5,642 nt of DNA from an uncultured Lachnospiraceae bacterium. Its GTDB lineage: Bacteria > Bacillota > Clostridia > Lachnospirales > Lachnospiraceae. The notes below the pieces were generated by a model that saw only the letters and a list, made by a program, of their open reading frames with translations, ran no database searches and was not told the DNA's origin. The stretch spans positions 1-5,642 of the forward strand of contig CAMWYL010000224.1 in the NCBI GenBank assembly GCA_947178465.1. The letters are read 5' to 3'. A program made the position numbers and the translations under genes. Positions 1-5,378 of this stretch are shown here, piece by piece. Positions within the stretch are counted from its first letter, which is position 1, and each line of letters starts with the position of its first letter.

Positions 1-303
1 TCCCTTGAAATAATCCGGCTCTGTAAGCACCGAGATACAATCCGCTCCCGCCTTTTCATAGTCACGCGCGATGTCCAGATACGGGAAATCCTCCGCGATA
101 ACACCCTTCGACGGGGAAGCTTTCTTCACCTCACAGATAAAGCTGATGTCTTCTTTTCCGATTGCCTTTTCAAAGGGAAACAGAAATTCACCCTCGCGCC
201 TTGCCGCTTCCAACGCCTGTTCCCGCACCGTCTCAAAGGGAACCTCTTTTTTCCTTTTCTCTACCCTGATTCTCGTTGCTGCTGCAATCTCATCTAATAT
301 CAT
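1..303 (-). CDS. trpC: Indole-3-glycerol phosphate synthase, N-terminal part (runs off window)
   Basis: This is the first 101 codons of indole-3-glycerol phosphate synthase. The cytosolic enzyme decarboxylates and closes CdRP (1-(o-carboxyphenylamino)-1-deoxyribulose 5-phosphate) to indole-3-glycerol phosphate, the step after TrpD and the isomerase. The protein starts MILDEIAAATRIRVEKRK. The family signature EVKKASPSKGVI, with the catalytic and phosphate-binding Lys-Ala-Ser-Pro-Ser-Lys segment, lies at about residues 57-68. SVLTEPDYFKG, the next strand of the (beta/alpha)8 barrel, is the last readable segment. The ATG at 303-301 follows a perfect AGGAGG (310-315) with 6-nt spacing. The gene starts 17 nt after the trpD stop, so the two are co-transcribed. 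The rest of the gene, about 160 codons in this family, lies beyond position 1. Identity is near certain from the motif and the operon context. Confidence 0.96.
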   Translation of the reverse strand, partial: MILDEIAAATRIRVEKRKKEVPFETVREQALEAARREGEFLFPFEKAIGKEDISFICEVKKASPSKGVIAEDFPYLDIARDYEKAGADCISVLTEPDYFKG

Positions 304-320
304 TGCCGTCCTCCTATGTA

Positions 321-1343
321 TCAGTCCGTTGCATTGGTACATTTTACAAACTGCTGAAGCTTTTCATATGCCTTCCCGCTCTGAACAGTCTCCCGCGCGA
401 CCTTGATTCCCTCCGCGATAGAGGGCGCACCGCCCATCAGGTAAATCCCTGCCCCTGCGTTGAGCAGCACCGCATCCGCCTTCGCGTCCGTACAGGTCCC
501 CTTTAAGATTGCCTCGGTAATCTCAGCATTCTTAGCGCCGTCACCGCCTACCAATTCGCTCTTATCACACCGCCGGAAGCCGTATTCCTCGGGTGTAATC
601 TCATACTTCCGGAATTCCCCGTTATTGACCTCCACACAGGTCGTCGGTGCACCAAGCGAAATCTCGTCAAGCCGATCCTGTCCATACACCACCAGCGCAC
701 GCTTCACGCCCAGCTTATCCAATACATGTGCCATCGGCTCCACAAGCTCCTCACTGTAAACGCCAAGAAGCTCCACATTCGCTTCCGCCGGATTTGCGAG
801 CGGTCCCAGAATGTTGAACACGGTACGGATGCCAAGCCCCTTGCGGACGGGTCCCACGAACCGCATCGCCGCATGATATTTCTGCGCAAACATAAAGCAG
901 ATATTACACTCCTCCAATACCTTCGCGTTCTTCTCCGGCTCCAGATCAAGCTTTACGCCCAACGCCTCCAGACAGTCCGCCGCACCGCTTTTGCTTGATA
1001 CGCTCCTATTTCCGTGCTTTGCCACCTGATGTCCTGCTGCCGCTGCGATGATGCTTGCCGTTGTGCTGATGTTGATGGAATTCGCCTCATCTCCGCCGGT
1101 TCCCACAATCTCCAGCACATCACCGCTGACAGGCACCTTGATTCCATGCTTGCGCATTCCCTTTGCAAACGCGGTAATCTCCTCCACCGTCTCGTTCTTC
1201 ATACGCAGCGCTGTCAGAAAGGCTGCCATATTCATCTGTTCAGCCTCTCCACTCATAATTTCATCCATGACCTGCTCCGCCTCCTGTGCGGTCAAATCCT
1301 GTCCCTCTACTACCTTTTTTGTTGCTTCTACGATCATTTTCAT
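321..1343 (-). CDS. trpD: Anthranilate phosphoribosyltransferase
   Basis: A 340-residue enzyme of the usual length. It transfers phosphoribose from PRPP to anthranilate, giving phosphoribosylanthranilate, in the cytosol. Visible motifs are the PRPP-binding loop GTGGD (81-85), KHGNRSVSSKSGAADCLEAL (109-128), the anthranilate-site segment RFVGPVRKGLGIRTVFNILG (161-180) and the metal-binding Asp-Glu pair in DRLDE (D226, E227). The N-terminal helical domain is intact. The first ATG (1343) overlaps the trpG stop as ATGA, which points to translational coupling. A purine-rich stretch inside the end of trpG (GGAAGGGGAG, 1345-1354) serves as ribosome site. Codon 3 is also ATG (1337), and GGGGAG is better spaced to it (7 nt instead of 1 nt). 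The true start could therefore be two codons later; the product would hardly change. It is a standalone TrpD, not fused to TrpG as in enterobacteria. Confidence 0.97.
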   Translation of the reverse strand: MKMIVEATKKVVEGQDLTAQEAEQVMDEIMSGEAEQMNMAAFLTALRMKNETVEEITAFAKGMRKHGIKVPVSGDVLEIVGTGGDEANSINISTTASIIAAAAGHQVAKHGNRSVSSKSGAADCLEALGVKLDLEPEKNAKVLEECNICFMFAQKYHAAMRFVGPVRKGLGIRTVFNILGPLANPAEANVELLGVYSEELVEPMAHVLDKLGVKRALVVYGQDRLDEISLGAPTTCVEVNNGEFRKYEITPEEYGFRRCDKSELVGGDGAKNAEITEAILKGTCTDAKADAVLLNAGAGIYLMGGAPSIAEGIKVARETVQSGKAYEKLQQFVKCTNATD

Positions 1344-1927
1344 TCTCCCCTTCCACTGTTAATAAAATTTTTAATCATCTCTTTCCCGTCCGGCGTCATA
1401 ATCGACTCCGGATGAAACTGTACCCCGTAAATCGGCGCGCTTTTGTGTTGCACAGCCATGACCTCTCCCTTCTCGTCACGTGCCGTAACTGCCAGTGTCT
1501 CCGGTATTCTGTCCTTATCCGCCACAAGAGAGTGATACCGCGCCACGTCCAGCTCCGCATTCAGGCCCTGAAACAGGACGCTTTGGTTATCAACCGTCAC
1601 CCTGCTCTGCTTACCGTGCATCAACTCCGGCACATAAGTGATTGTTCCACCAAACGCCTCACAGATTGCCTGATGTCCAAGACACACGCCCAATAGAGGG
1701 ATGTTCCCCTGCACCGCTGTAATCAGTGCCTCACAGATGCCTGCCTCCGACGGCTTTCCCGGTCCGGGGGAAAGCACGATATGGGACGGCGCAAGCGCCA
1801 AAATCTCCTCCACTGTCATCGCATCATTTCGTATGACCTTAAGCTCTTCTCGCCCGCCGATCAGCTCTCCCATCGCCTGCACCAGATTAAAAGAAAAGCT
1901 GTCATAATTATCCACCAATAAAATCAT
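1340..1927 (-). CDS. trpG: Anthranilate synthase component II (glutamine amidotransferase)
   Basis: A 195-residue class I glutamine amidotransferase that releases ammonia from glutamine for TrpE. It starts MILLVDNYDSFSFNL, typical of TrpG/PabA. The oxyanion-hole segment is SPGPGKPSEAG (53-63). The catalytic triad is Cys82 in GVCLGHQ, with His172 and Glu174 in VQFHPES. The ATG at 1927 is preceded by GGAGGG (1933-1938) with 5-nt spacing. The gene follows trpE after 86 nt and overlaps trpD by 4 nt. No folate gene is in view, so sequence alone cannot say whether the subunit also serves para-aminobenzoate synthase (a PabA role), as it does in some Firmicutes. The operon position makes the TrpE partnership the main reading. 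Confidence 0.97.
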   Translation of the reverse strand: MILLVDNYDSFSFNLVQAMGELIGGREELKVIRNDAMTVEEILALAPSHIVLSPGPGKPSEAGICEALITAVQGNIPLLGVCLGHQAICEAFGGTITYVPELMHGKQSRVTVDNQSVLFQGLNAELDVARYHSLVADKDRIPETLAVTARDEKGEVMAVQHKSAPIYGVQFHPESIMTPDGKEMIKNFINSGRGE

Positions 1928-1940
1928 CTTGACCCTCCAT

Positions 1941-1955
1941 GCCGCCTTCGGCGGC
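1941..1955 (-). promoter_or_regulatory. GC-rich hairpin just upstream of the trpG ribosome site
   Basis: A perfect 6-bp inverted repeat, GCCGCC-GAA-GGCGGC as read in the mRNA, sits in the 86-nt trpE-trpG gap. It ends two bases before the Shine-Dalgarno GGAGGG of trpG. It is not followed by a U run, so it is not an intrinsic terminator. A hairpin there could affect trpG translation, block upstream decay or be an RNase processing site; the sequence cannot decide between these. It could also be a copy of a small GC palindrome scattered in the genome. Confidence 0.5.
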
Positions 1956-2013
1956 TCAATATAGAAATGAAAAACGCCGTCTTATGCTCTTTGAATCCAT
2001 ATTCTATCTGAAA

Positions 2014-3471
2014 TCACTGTCCACAGATTTCTTCCGTCAGACGGATTGCCTCTATTACGGCCCCTGCCTTATTCGCACACTCCTGATACTCGCTCTCCGG
2101 CACGGAATCGGCGACGATGCCGGCTCCTGCCTGCACACAGACCTTTTTCCCTTTTTTCACAGCGGTTCTGATTGCAATGCATACATCCAGATTCCCGCTG
2201 AAATCAAGATACCCGATTGCACCGCCGTAAACGCCTCTGGCCGACGGCTCCAGCTCATCAATAATCTCACAGGCCCGAAATTTGGGTGCACCCGACAGGG
2301 TTCCCGCCGGCAAAAGCGCTTCTATCGTGTCTCCGCAGGTCTTCCCCTCTGCAAGGGTTCCGGTGACGGTGCTTGCGATATGCATGACCTTGGAAAACCG
2401 ATGGATTGCCATATAATCATCAACCTTTACGCTGCCGTATTCCGAAATCCTTCCTAAATCATTCCTTGCCAAATCAACCAGCATGTTGTGCTCTGCACAC
2501 TCTTTTTCGTCCGCAAGAAGCTCCTTTTCCAGAGCGATATCCTCCGCATGGTCTCTTCCACGCTTTCTCGTCCCCGCCACAGGGAAGGTCATCAACCTGC
2601 TGTTGGTCAGCTTCACCATCGTTTCCGGCGAAGTTCCCGCAATCTGCATATCCTTGATCTGAATATAATACATATAGGGCGACGGATTGGTCGTGCGCAG
2701 TACTCTGTAGGCATTGAGAAGGCTGCCCTCATATTCCGCCTCAAAGCGTCTTGAGATAACACCTTGGAAAATATCACCCTCCCGAATGTAATGCTTTGTC
2801 TTTTCCACCATCCCGCAGTATTCCTCCTTGGTGAGGTTGCAGGTAAATTGCGGCGCGGGCACCGGCTTTTCATAGGGGATCGGCTCCGTAAGGCGCAGGG
2901 TCTCCACAAACGCATACAGCTCCTCCACCGCACGGTTGTATCCGGCTTCCCCGTCGGCTGTTTTCGCATTGACGATAATACAGAGCTTATGGTGAAGCTG
3001 GTCAAATGCAATCAGCTTATCGAACATCATCAGCTCACAGTCATTCACATCGCTCTGCTTGATTTTGAGCTTGGGCTCGGCATACTGTATCATTTCATAA
3101 GCAAAATAGCCGACCAGCCCGCCCGTAAAGGTTGGCAGACCTTCTATCTGCGGCGATCGGTATGCCGCCAAAATGCTCTGCAATGCCTCCTTAGGCCGTC
3201 CCGGCTGGATCCGCACCATACCGTTTTCCTTTACCTTGGTTACGCCGTCCTTACAGGAGACGGAAAGCTTCGGGTGATATCCCAAAAAAGAATATCTGCC
3301 AAGATTTCCACCCTCGACACTCTCCAGCAGGAAATACTGCTCGTCAAGTGCCGCAAGCTTTCGAAGCATCAGTATCGGCGTAACATCATCCGCCAAAATC
3401 TCCATACACACCGGTACATACGTGTACTCCTTCTCGTATTGCTTTGCCTGCTCATATGTTGGCTTAATCAT
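2014..3471 (-). CDS. trpE: Anthranilate synthase component I
   Basis: The chorismate-binding subunit (485 residues) converts chorismate and ammonia from TrpG into anthranilate, the first committed step to tryptophan. The start is set at the ATG at 3471 because GGAGG (3479-3483) lies 7 nt upstream. The open frame extends to a TTG at 3504, but that codon is inside the U run of the leader terminator. Residues below are numbered from 3471. The feedback-inhibition site is visible as LLES (48-51) plus NPSPYM (262-267), so Trp inhibition is expected. Chorismate-site motifs are GTSPE (279-283), PVAGTRKRG (297-305), DLARNDLGR (333-341), HIASTVTG (364-371), PAGTLSGAPK (388-397) and the C-terminal QAGAGIVADSVPESEYQE (447-464). 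The usual FQVVxSQRF segment reads FQGVISRRF here, a mild departure. It is the first gene of the operon, behind a Trp T-box. Confidence 0.97.
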   Translation of the reverse strand: MIKPTYEQAKQYEKEYTYVPVCMEILADDVTPILMLRKLAALDEQYFLLESVEGGNLGRYSFLGYHPKLSVSCKDGVTKVKENGMVRIQPGRPKEALQSILAAYRSPQIEGLPTFTGGLVGYFAYEMIQYAEPKLKIKQSDVNDCELMMFDKLIAFDQLHHKLCIIVNAKTADGEAGYNRAVEELYAFVETLRLTEPIPYEKPVPAPQFTCNLTKEEYCGMVEKTKHYIREGDIFQGVISRRFEAEYEGSLLNAYRVLRTTNPSPYMYYIQIKDMQIAGTSPETMVKLTNSRLMTFPVAGTRKRGRDHAEDIALEKELLADEKECAEHNMLVDLARNDLGRISEYGSVKVDDYMAIHRFSKVMHIASTVTGTLAEGKTCGDTIEALLPAGTLSGAPKFRACEIIDELEPSARGVYGGAIGYLDFSGNLDVCIAIRTAVKKGKKVCVQAGAGIVADSVPESEYQECANKAGAVIEAIRLTEEICGQ

Positions 3472-3497
3472 ATTGATACCTCCATTAAATTTTCCGT

Positions 3498-3542
3498 AAA
3501 ACAAAAAAGCTCTTATCCTAAATTAAATTAGGACAAAAGCTT
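3498..3542 (-). terminator. Conditional intrinsic terminator of the T-box
   Basis: A stem of about 15 bp, with two G-U pairs, forms between 3528-3542 and 3507-3521 around a 6-nt loop (3522-3527). In the mRNA it is followed by a U run (overlapping the last stem pairs), then G and four more U. It ends about 27 nt before the trpE start codon. It should stop transcription when tRNA-Trp is charged and be prevented when the antiterminator forms. Confidence 0.93.
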
Positions 3543-3568
3543 ATTATCACTTCTGCGGTGCCACCTAA
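3528..3568 (-). promoter_or_regulatory. T-box antiterminator helix
   Basis: UUAGG (3564-3568) pairs with CCUAA (3528-3532), and GCAGAAG (3550-3556) pairs with CUUUUGU (3533-3539) using G-U pairs. Between them is a 7-nt bulge, UGGCACC (3557-3563). This is the canonical antiterminator that binds the free NCCA end of the tRNA. Its 3' strand is the same sequence that forms the 5' strand of the terminator, so the two folds exclude each other. Confidence 0.9.
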
Positions 3569-3830
3569 ATTGACATATAAAATACATCCACTCTTCACAC
3601 GTACCATCATACGCTTTCCCTTGATAACGGGCGGAAATCCCGTTGGGCATTACTAAAGCCGAAGCTCGTTGCTCCCACCTTCCCAAGTCCATTCCACGCT
3701 TCGCCGACTACCGCAATCCCACCATCTGCGGCTCTCTGGAAATCCTTTAAAACATGTACTCCTCTTGGTCATCAGTTTCATCAGACACTATTTAATTATA
3801 AATATCAGCTTCAAAATTATTCTGAAGTTA

Positions 3831-3859
3831 ATGATAACCGGTTTGAAACGATATGTCAA
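3831..3859 (-). promoter_or_regulatory. Sigma-A promoter of the trp operon
   Basis: The -35 box TTGACA (3854-3859) and -10 box TATCAT (3831-3836) are separated by exactly 17 bp. The expected start of transcription is near 3823-3824, giving a leader of about 350 nt that holds the whole T-box. An A/T tract at 3865-3880 (seven A then TTTCAATTT in the sense direction) lies just upstream of the -35 box and could act as an UP element. No trp repressor site or TRAP repeat series is evident, so the T-box looks like the main control. Confidence 0.88.
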
Positions 3860-3884
3860 GGGGGAAATTGAAATTTTTTTGTGC

Positions 3885-3923
3885 CTTAAAGGCATATCTT
3901 AAAGACATGTCTTTAAGACAATC
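3885..3923. repeat. Three tandem 13-bp repeats containing a 22-bp palindrome
   Basis: The plus strand reads CTTAAAGGCATAT (3885-3897), CTTAAAGACATGT (3898-3910) and CTTTAAGACAATC (3911-3923). Units 1 and 2 differ at two positions, and units 2 and 3 at four. Across units 2 and 3, positions 3897-3918 form a perfect 22-bp palindrome. A second, smaller palindrome lies at 3882-3894. The array overlaps the last codons and stop of the MarR-type gene and ends about 25 bp upstream of the trp -35 box. It may be a protein-binding site or the 3' end structure of the regulator's mRNA. In the sense direction it is followed by A residues, not U, so it is not a standard intrinsic terminator. Confidence 0.7.
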
Positions 3924-4350
3924 CATTCAGCAGCTTGTACAAAAGCCGGTATAGCTGCTGCGCCTCCTGTGGCTCCATATTCACACAGGCTCCCAGGCTC
4001 GCAGGTATCGAAACCGCCTTCTCCTTCAAATCCTCCCCTTCTTGTGTAATGGAAACGATCAGATTCCGTTCATCTTCCTTAGAACGCTTCCGCACCACAT
4101 AATTTTTTTCCTCCAGCTTCTTCAGCAAAGGCGTAAGCGTACCGGAATCCAGATAAAGGCAGTTTCCAAGCTCCTTGACGTTTACCTCTTTTTTCTCCCA
4201 CAGTACCATCATTGCTATATACTGGGTATATGTCAGGTCGAGCCTGTCAAGATACGGTTTATATCTTCTTATTACTTCCTTAGAACAGGCATAAAGCGGA
4301 AAGCATAGCTGATTTTCGAGCTTTAAGCAGTCATATTTATTATTCGGCAT
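3913..4350 (-). CDS. MarR-family regulator, one-cysteine OhrR-type peroxide sensor
   Basis: A 145-residue winged-helix regulator. The N-terminal region LENQLCFPLYACSKEVIRRY (11-30) matches OhrR. Cys16 corresponds to the peroxide-reactive Cys15 of Bacillus subtilis OhrR, and Tyr20 and Tyr30 correspond to the two tyrosines that hold it (Tyr19, Tyr29). The DNA-binding part follows: LDLTYTQYIAMMVLW (37-51), recognition-helix region LYLDSGTLTPLLKKLEEKN (65-83) and the wing VVRKRSKEDERN (85-96). OhrR proteins are repressors released by organic peroxide or hypochlorite oxidation. No ohr gene is in view, but two Cys-peroxidase genes lie upstream on the same strand, so they are plausible targets (inference). 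The Shine-Dalgarno AAGGAG (4361-4366) is 10 nt from the ATG, slightly long. A weak promoter-like pair, TTTGCA and ATAAAT 17 bp apart, lies around 4388-4416. Extra cysteines at 8, 22, 64 and 122 leave a two-Cys mechanism possible. Confidence 0.9.
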   Translation of the reverse strand: MPNNKYDCLKLENQLCFPLYACSKEVIRRYKPYLDRLDLTYTQYIAMMVLWEKKEVNVKELGNCLYLDSGTLTPLLKKLEEKNYVVRKRSKEDERNLIVSITQEGEDLKEKAVSIPASLGACVNMEPQEAQQLYRLLYKLLNGLS

Positions 4351-4355
4351 AGTAT

Positions 4356-4369
4356 CATAACTCCTTATG
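4356..4369 (-). promoter_or_regulatory. Inverted repeat enclosing the ribosome site of the OhrR-type gene
   Basis: In the mRNA sense the sequence reads CATAA-GGAG-TTATG, a 5-bp stem with the Shine-Dalgarno core GGAG as the loop. It could serve as a small operator or a weak translational hairpin. It is short and A/T-rich, so chance is possible. Confidence 0.35.
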
Positions 4370-4392
4370 GCATTATTATGTTACTTAATTTA

Positions 4393-4500
4393 TCACGATA
4401 TGACTTTTTTTGCAAATGCGGCTGCAGCCTCACAATCCTTTTCATTCGGCCTTCCTTTATGCATGGGACCAAAAGACCCTTTGCAATAAAATTCTTTGTT
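4393..4500 (-). pseudogene. Probable C-terminal remnant of a flavodoxin-family gene
   Basis: In the gap between the TSCPD gene and the regulator, one minus-strand frame encodes 35 residues and a stop that read like real protein: FYCKGSFGPMHKGRPNEKD followed by CEAAAAFAKKVIS. Flavodoxin-family proteins commonly end in a similar way, with F-x-C-x-G, then GP, a G-(R/H)-P-(D/N)-E-x-D segment and an A-x-x-FA-x-x-(I/V) helix; this comparison is from memory. No flavodoxin N-terminus or FMN-binding loop precedes it, because the upstream sequence is the TSCPD gene in another frame. The frame is open back to an ATG at 4533 inside the TSCPD gene, so a 46-residue overlapping ORF is formally possible, but no ribosome site is seen there. 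The most likely reading is the tail of a gene lost by deletion. A +1 shift at the TSCPD stop would also join it to that protein. Confidence 0.5.
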
Positions 4501-4501
4501 C

Positions 4502-4771
4502 TCATGCCTGTTTCTTTTCTTTTTGCTCTTCATAGGCCGCCCTGCAAGCCTTAGCAAGCTGGTCCGCACAGGAAGTCGGTCTGCGCCCGCAAATCACGCC
4601 TGACAGTTTTTTCTCAATGTCCTCTACTGTCCATCCGTCTACAAGAAGTGGTATCGCTTTTAAATTTCCATTGCATCCCCCTGTAAAGGAAATATTTGTA
4701 ACCACATTTTCATCAATATTCAGTTTGATTTCACTGGAGCAGGTATTTTCCGTTTTATATATGTATTCCAT
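4502..4771 (-). CDS. TSCPD-domain protein (small Cys-rich, function unknown)
   Basis: An 89-residue cytosolic protein of the small TSCPD family, related to the C-terminal domain of B12-dependent ribonucleotide reductase. Family features are seen in order: an N-terminal TCSSEI with Cys11, the strand segment NISFTGGCNGNLKAIPLLVDG (about 26-46, Cys33), and CGRRPTSCADQLAKA (Cys61, Cys68). The name-giving TSCPD motif reads TSCAD here, with Ala replacing Pro. The conserved cysteines suggest metal binding or redox chemistry, but the role is not known. After Cys76 there is a charged Lys/Glu-rich tail (EEQKEKKQA) that goes a little beyond the usual family end. The ATG is preceded by AAGGAGG (4778-4784) with 6-nt spacing, 34 nt after the peroxidase stop, so the two are probably co-transcribed. 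Confidence 0.88.
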   Translation of the reverse strand: MEYIYKTENTCSSEIKLNIDENVVTNISFTGGCNGNLKAIPLLVDGWTVEDIEKKLSGVICGRRPTSCADQLAKACRAAYEEQKEKKQA

Positions 4772-4805
4772 AACAATCCTCCTTCATTTCACACGTATCC
4801 CGATT

Positions 4806-5351
4806 TTATAATAATTTGACAATTTTCTCTTCCACTTCCGCCATATCAGCCGTCGGCTCAAAGCGCTCCACAACCGTTCCTTCCCGGTCAATCAGAAATT
4901 TTGTGAAATTCCATTTAATATCACTGCTCTGCGCATAATCCGGATCTGTTCTGCTTAGTACACTTTCAAGCATCGGCGTCAAGGGATGTTCCGGGTTAAA
5001 TCCGCCAAAACCCCTTTGTGACTTCAGGTATGTGTAAAGTGGATTCTCATTGCTGCCGTTCACTTCAAGCTTGGCAAAAATCGGAAATGTAATGCCATAT
5101 CTGGAATCGCAAAAGCTTACAATCTCTTCATTGGTTCCGGGCGCCTGATGCCCGAATTGGTTACATGGAAAATCCAAAATGATAAATCCGTCACTGCCAT
5201 ATTTCTCAAAAAGGTCCTGCAGGTCGTCATATTGCGGGGTAAAACCACACTCCGTCGCAGAGTTGATAATCAAGATTACTTTTCCTGCATAATCCTTTAA
5301 AGACCTTTCAACTGCATAGGCATCTTCTACTTTAAAATCATAAATATTCAT
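4806..5351 (-). CDS. Cys-type glutathione peroxidase family protein (complete)
   Basis: A 181-residue thiol peroxidase that reduces hydrogen peroxide and organic hydroperoxides. The peroxidatic Cys35 is in NSATECGFTPQY, encoded by a normal cysteine codon and not as selenocysteine. The catalytic tetrad is completed by Gln69 in FPCNQFGHQAPG and Trp147-Asn148 in IKWNFTKFLI. Cys63 and Cys81 (in SFCDSRYG) match the second and resolving cysteines of thioredoxin-dependent members, so thioredoxin is the likely electron donor rather than glutathione. Residues 114-144 form an insert about 24 residues longer than in the neighbouring paralogue, between the YLKSQ helix and the WNF motif. There is no signal peptide. 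The ATG has AAAGGATG upstream (GG 8 nt from the start). It lies 27 nt after the first peroxidase gene. Confidence 0.94.
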   Translation of the reverse strand: MNIYDFKVEDAYAVERSLKDYAGKVILIINSATECGFTPQYDDLQDLFEKYGSDGFIILDFPCNQFGHQAPGTNEEIVSFCDSRYGITFPIFAKLEVNGSNENPLYTYLKSQRGFGGFNPEHPLTPMLESVLSRTDPDYAQSSDIKWNFTKFLIDREGTVVERFEPTADMAEVEEKIVKLL

Positions 5352-5378
5352 CGTATCATCCTTTCTCTTTTCAAAATA

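Larger units (their letters stand above)
3498..3775 (-). promoter_or_regulatory. T-box riboswitch, tRNA-Trp responsive
   Basis: This untranslated leader senses uncharged tRNA-Trp and lets transcription proceed into trpE. The base of stem I pairs CCAAG (3764-3768) with CUUGG (3683-3687). Above it the specifier loop has AGGAGUA on the 5' side and GAAUGGA on the 3' side, which presents UGG (3689-3691), the Trp codon, followed by a purine. Distal stem I has the conserved AGAGAG and GGUG elements (around 3715-3738). A further stem pairs 3626-3631 with 3639-3644 (AACGGG with CCCGUU). The T-box sequence AGGUGGCACCGCAG is at 3553-3566. Its bulge UGGC complements GCCA, as expected for a tRNA with discriminator G73, known for bacterial tRNA-Trp. 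The 5' boundary is approximate; the 3' end is the terminator. Specifier, bulge and downstream gene all agree. Confidence 0.95.

Noticed and set aside
1939..2457. Plus-strand open frame opposite the trpE end and the trpE-trpG gap
   Set aside because: It has no ribosome site or recognisable domain and is mostly antisense to trpE.
3472..3504. Eleven extra codons at the start of trpE from a TTG at 3504
   Set aside because: The TTG lies in the U run of the leader terminator. The ATG at 3471 has a strong ribosome site at proper spacing, and the protein alignment begins there.
2764..3531. Long plus-strand open frame opposite trpE
   Set aside because: It is antisense to a certain gene, has no family motifs, and runs across the leader terminator. 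It is a shadow of trpE codon use.
3472..3824. Classical trp leader-peptide attenuator or TRAP site
   Set aside because: Several UGG triplets occur, but none lie in a short translated frame with a ribosome site, and no regular GAG/UAG series is seen. The T-box explains the leader fully.
3882..3918. Intrinsic terminator of the regulator gene
   Set aside because: The hairpins are followed by A residues in the sense direction. The T run belongs to the opposite strand and precedes the hairpins there.
4365..4505. A 46-codon frame starting ATGA at the TSCPD stop
   Set aside because: Its translation (MRTKNFIAKG...) looks random, while the other frame of the same DNA gives the flavodoxin-like tail. 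The ATGA overlap is probably chance.
5247..5249. Selenocysteine at the peroxidase active site
   Set aside because: The codon in NSATECG is an ordinary cysteine codon (TGT), not TGA.
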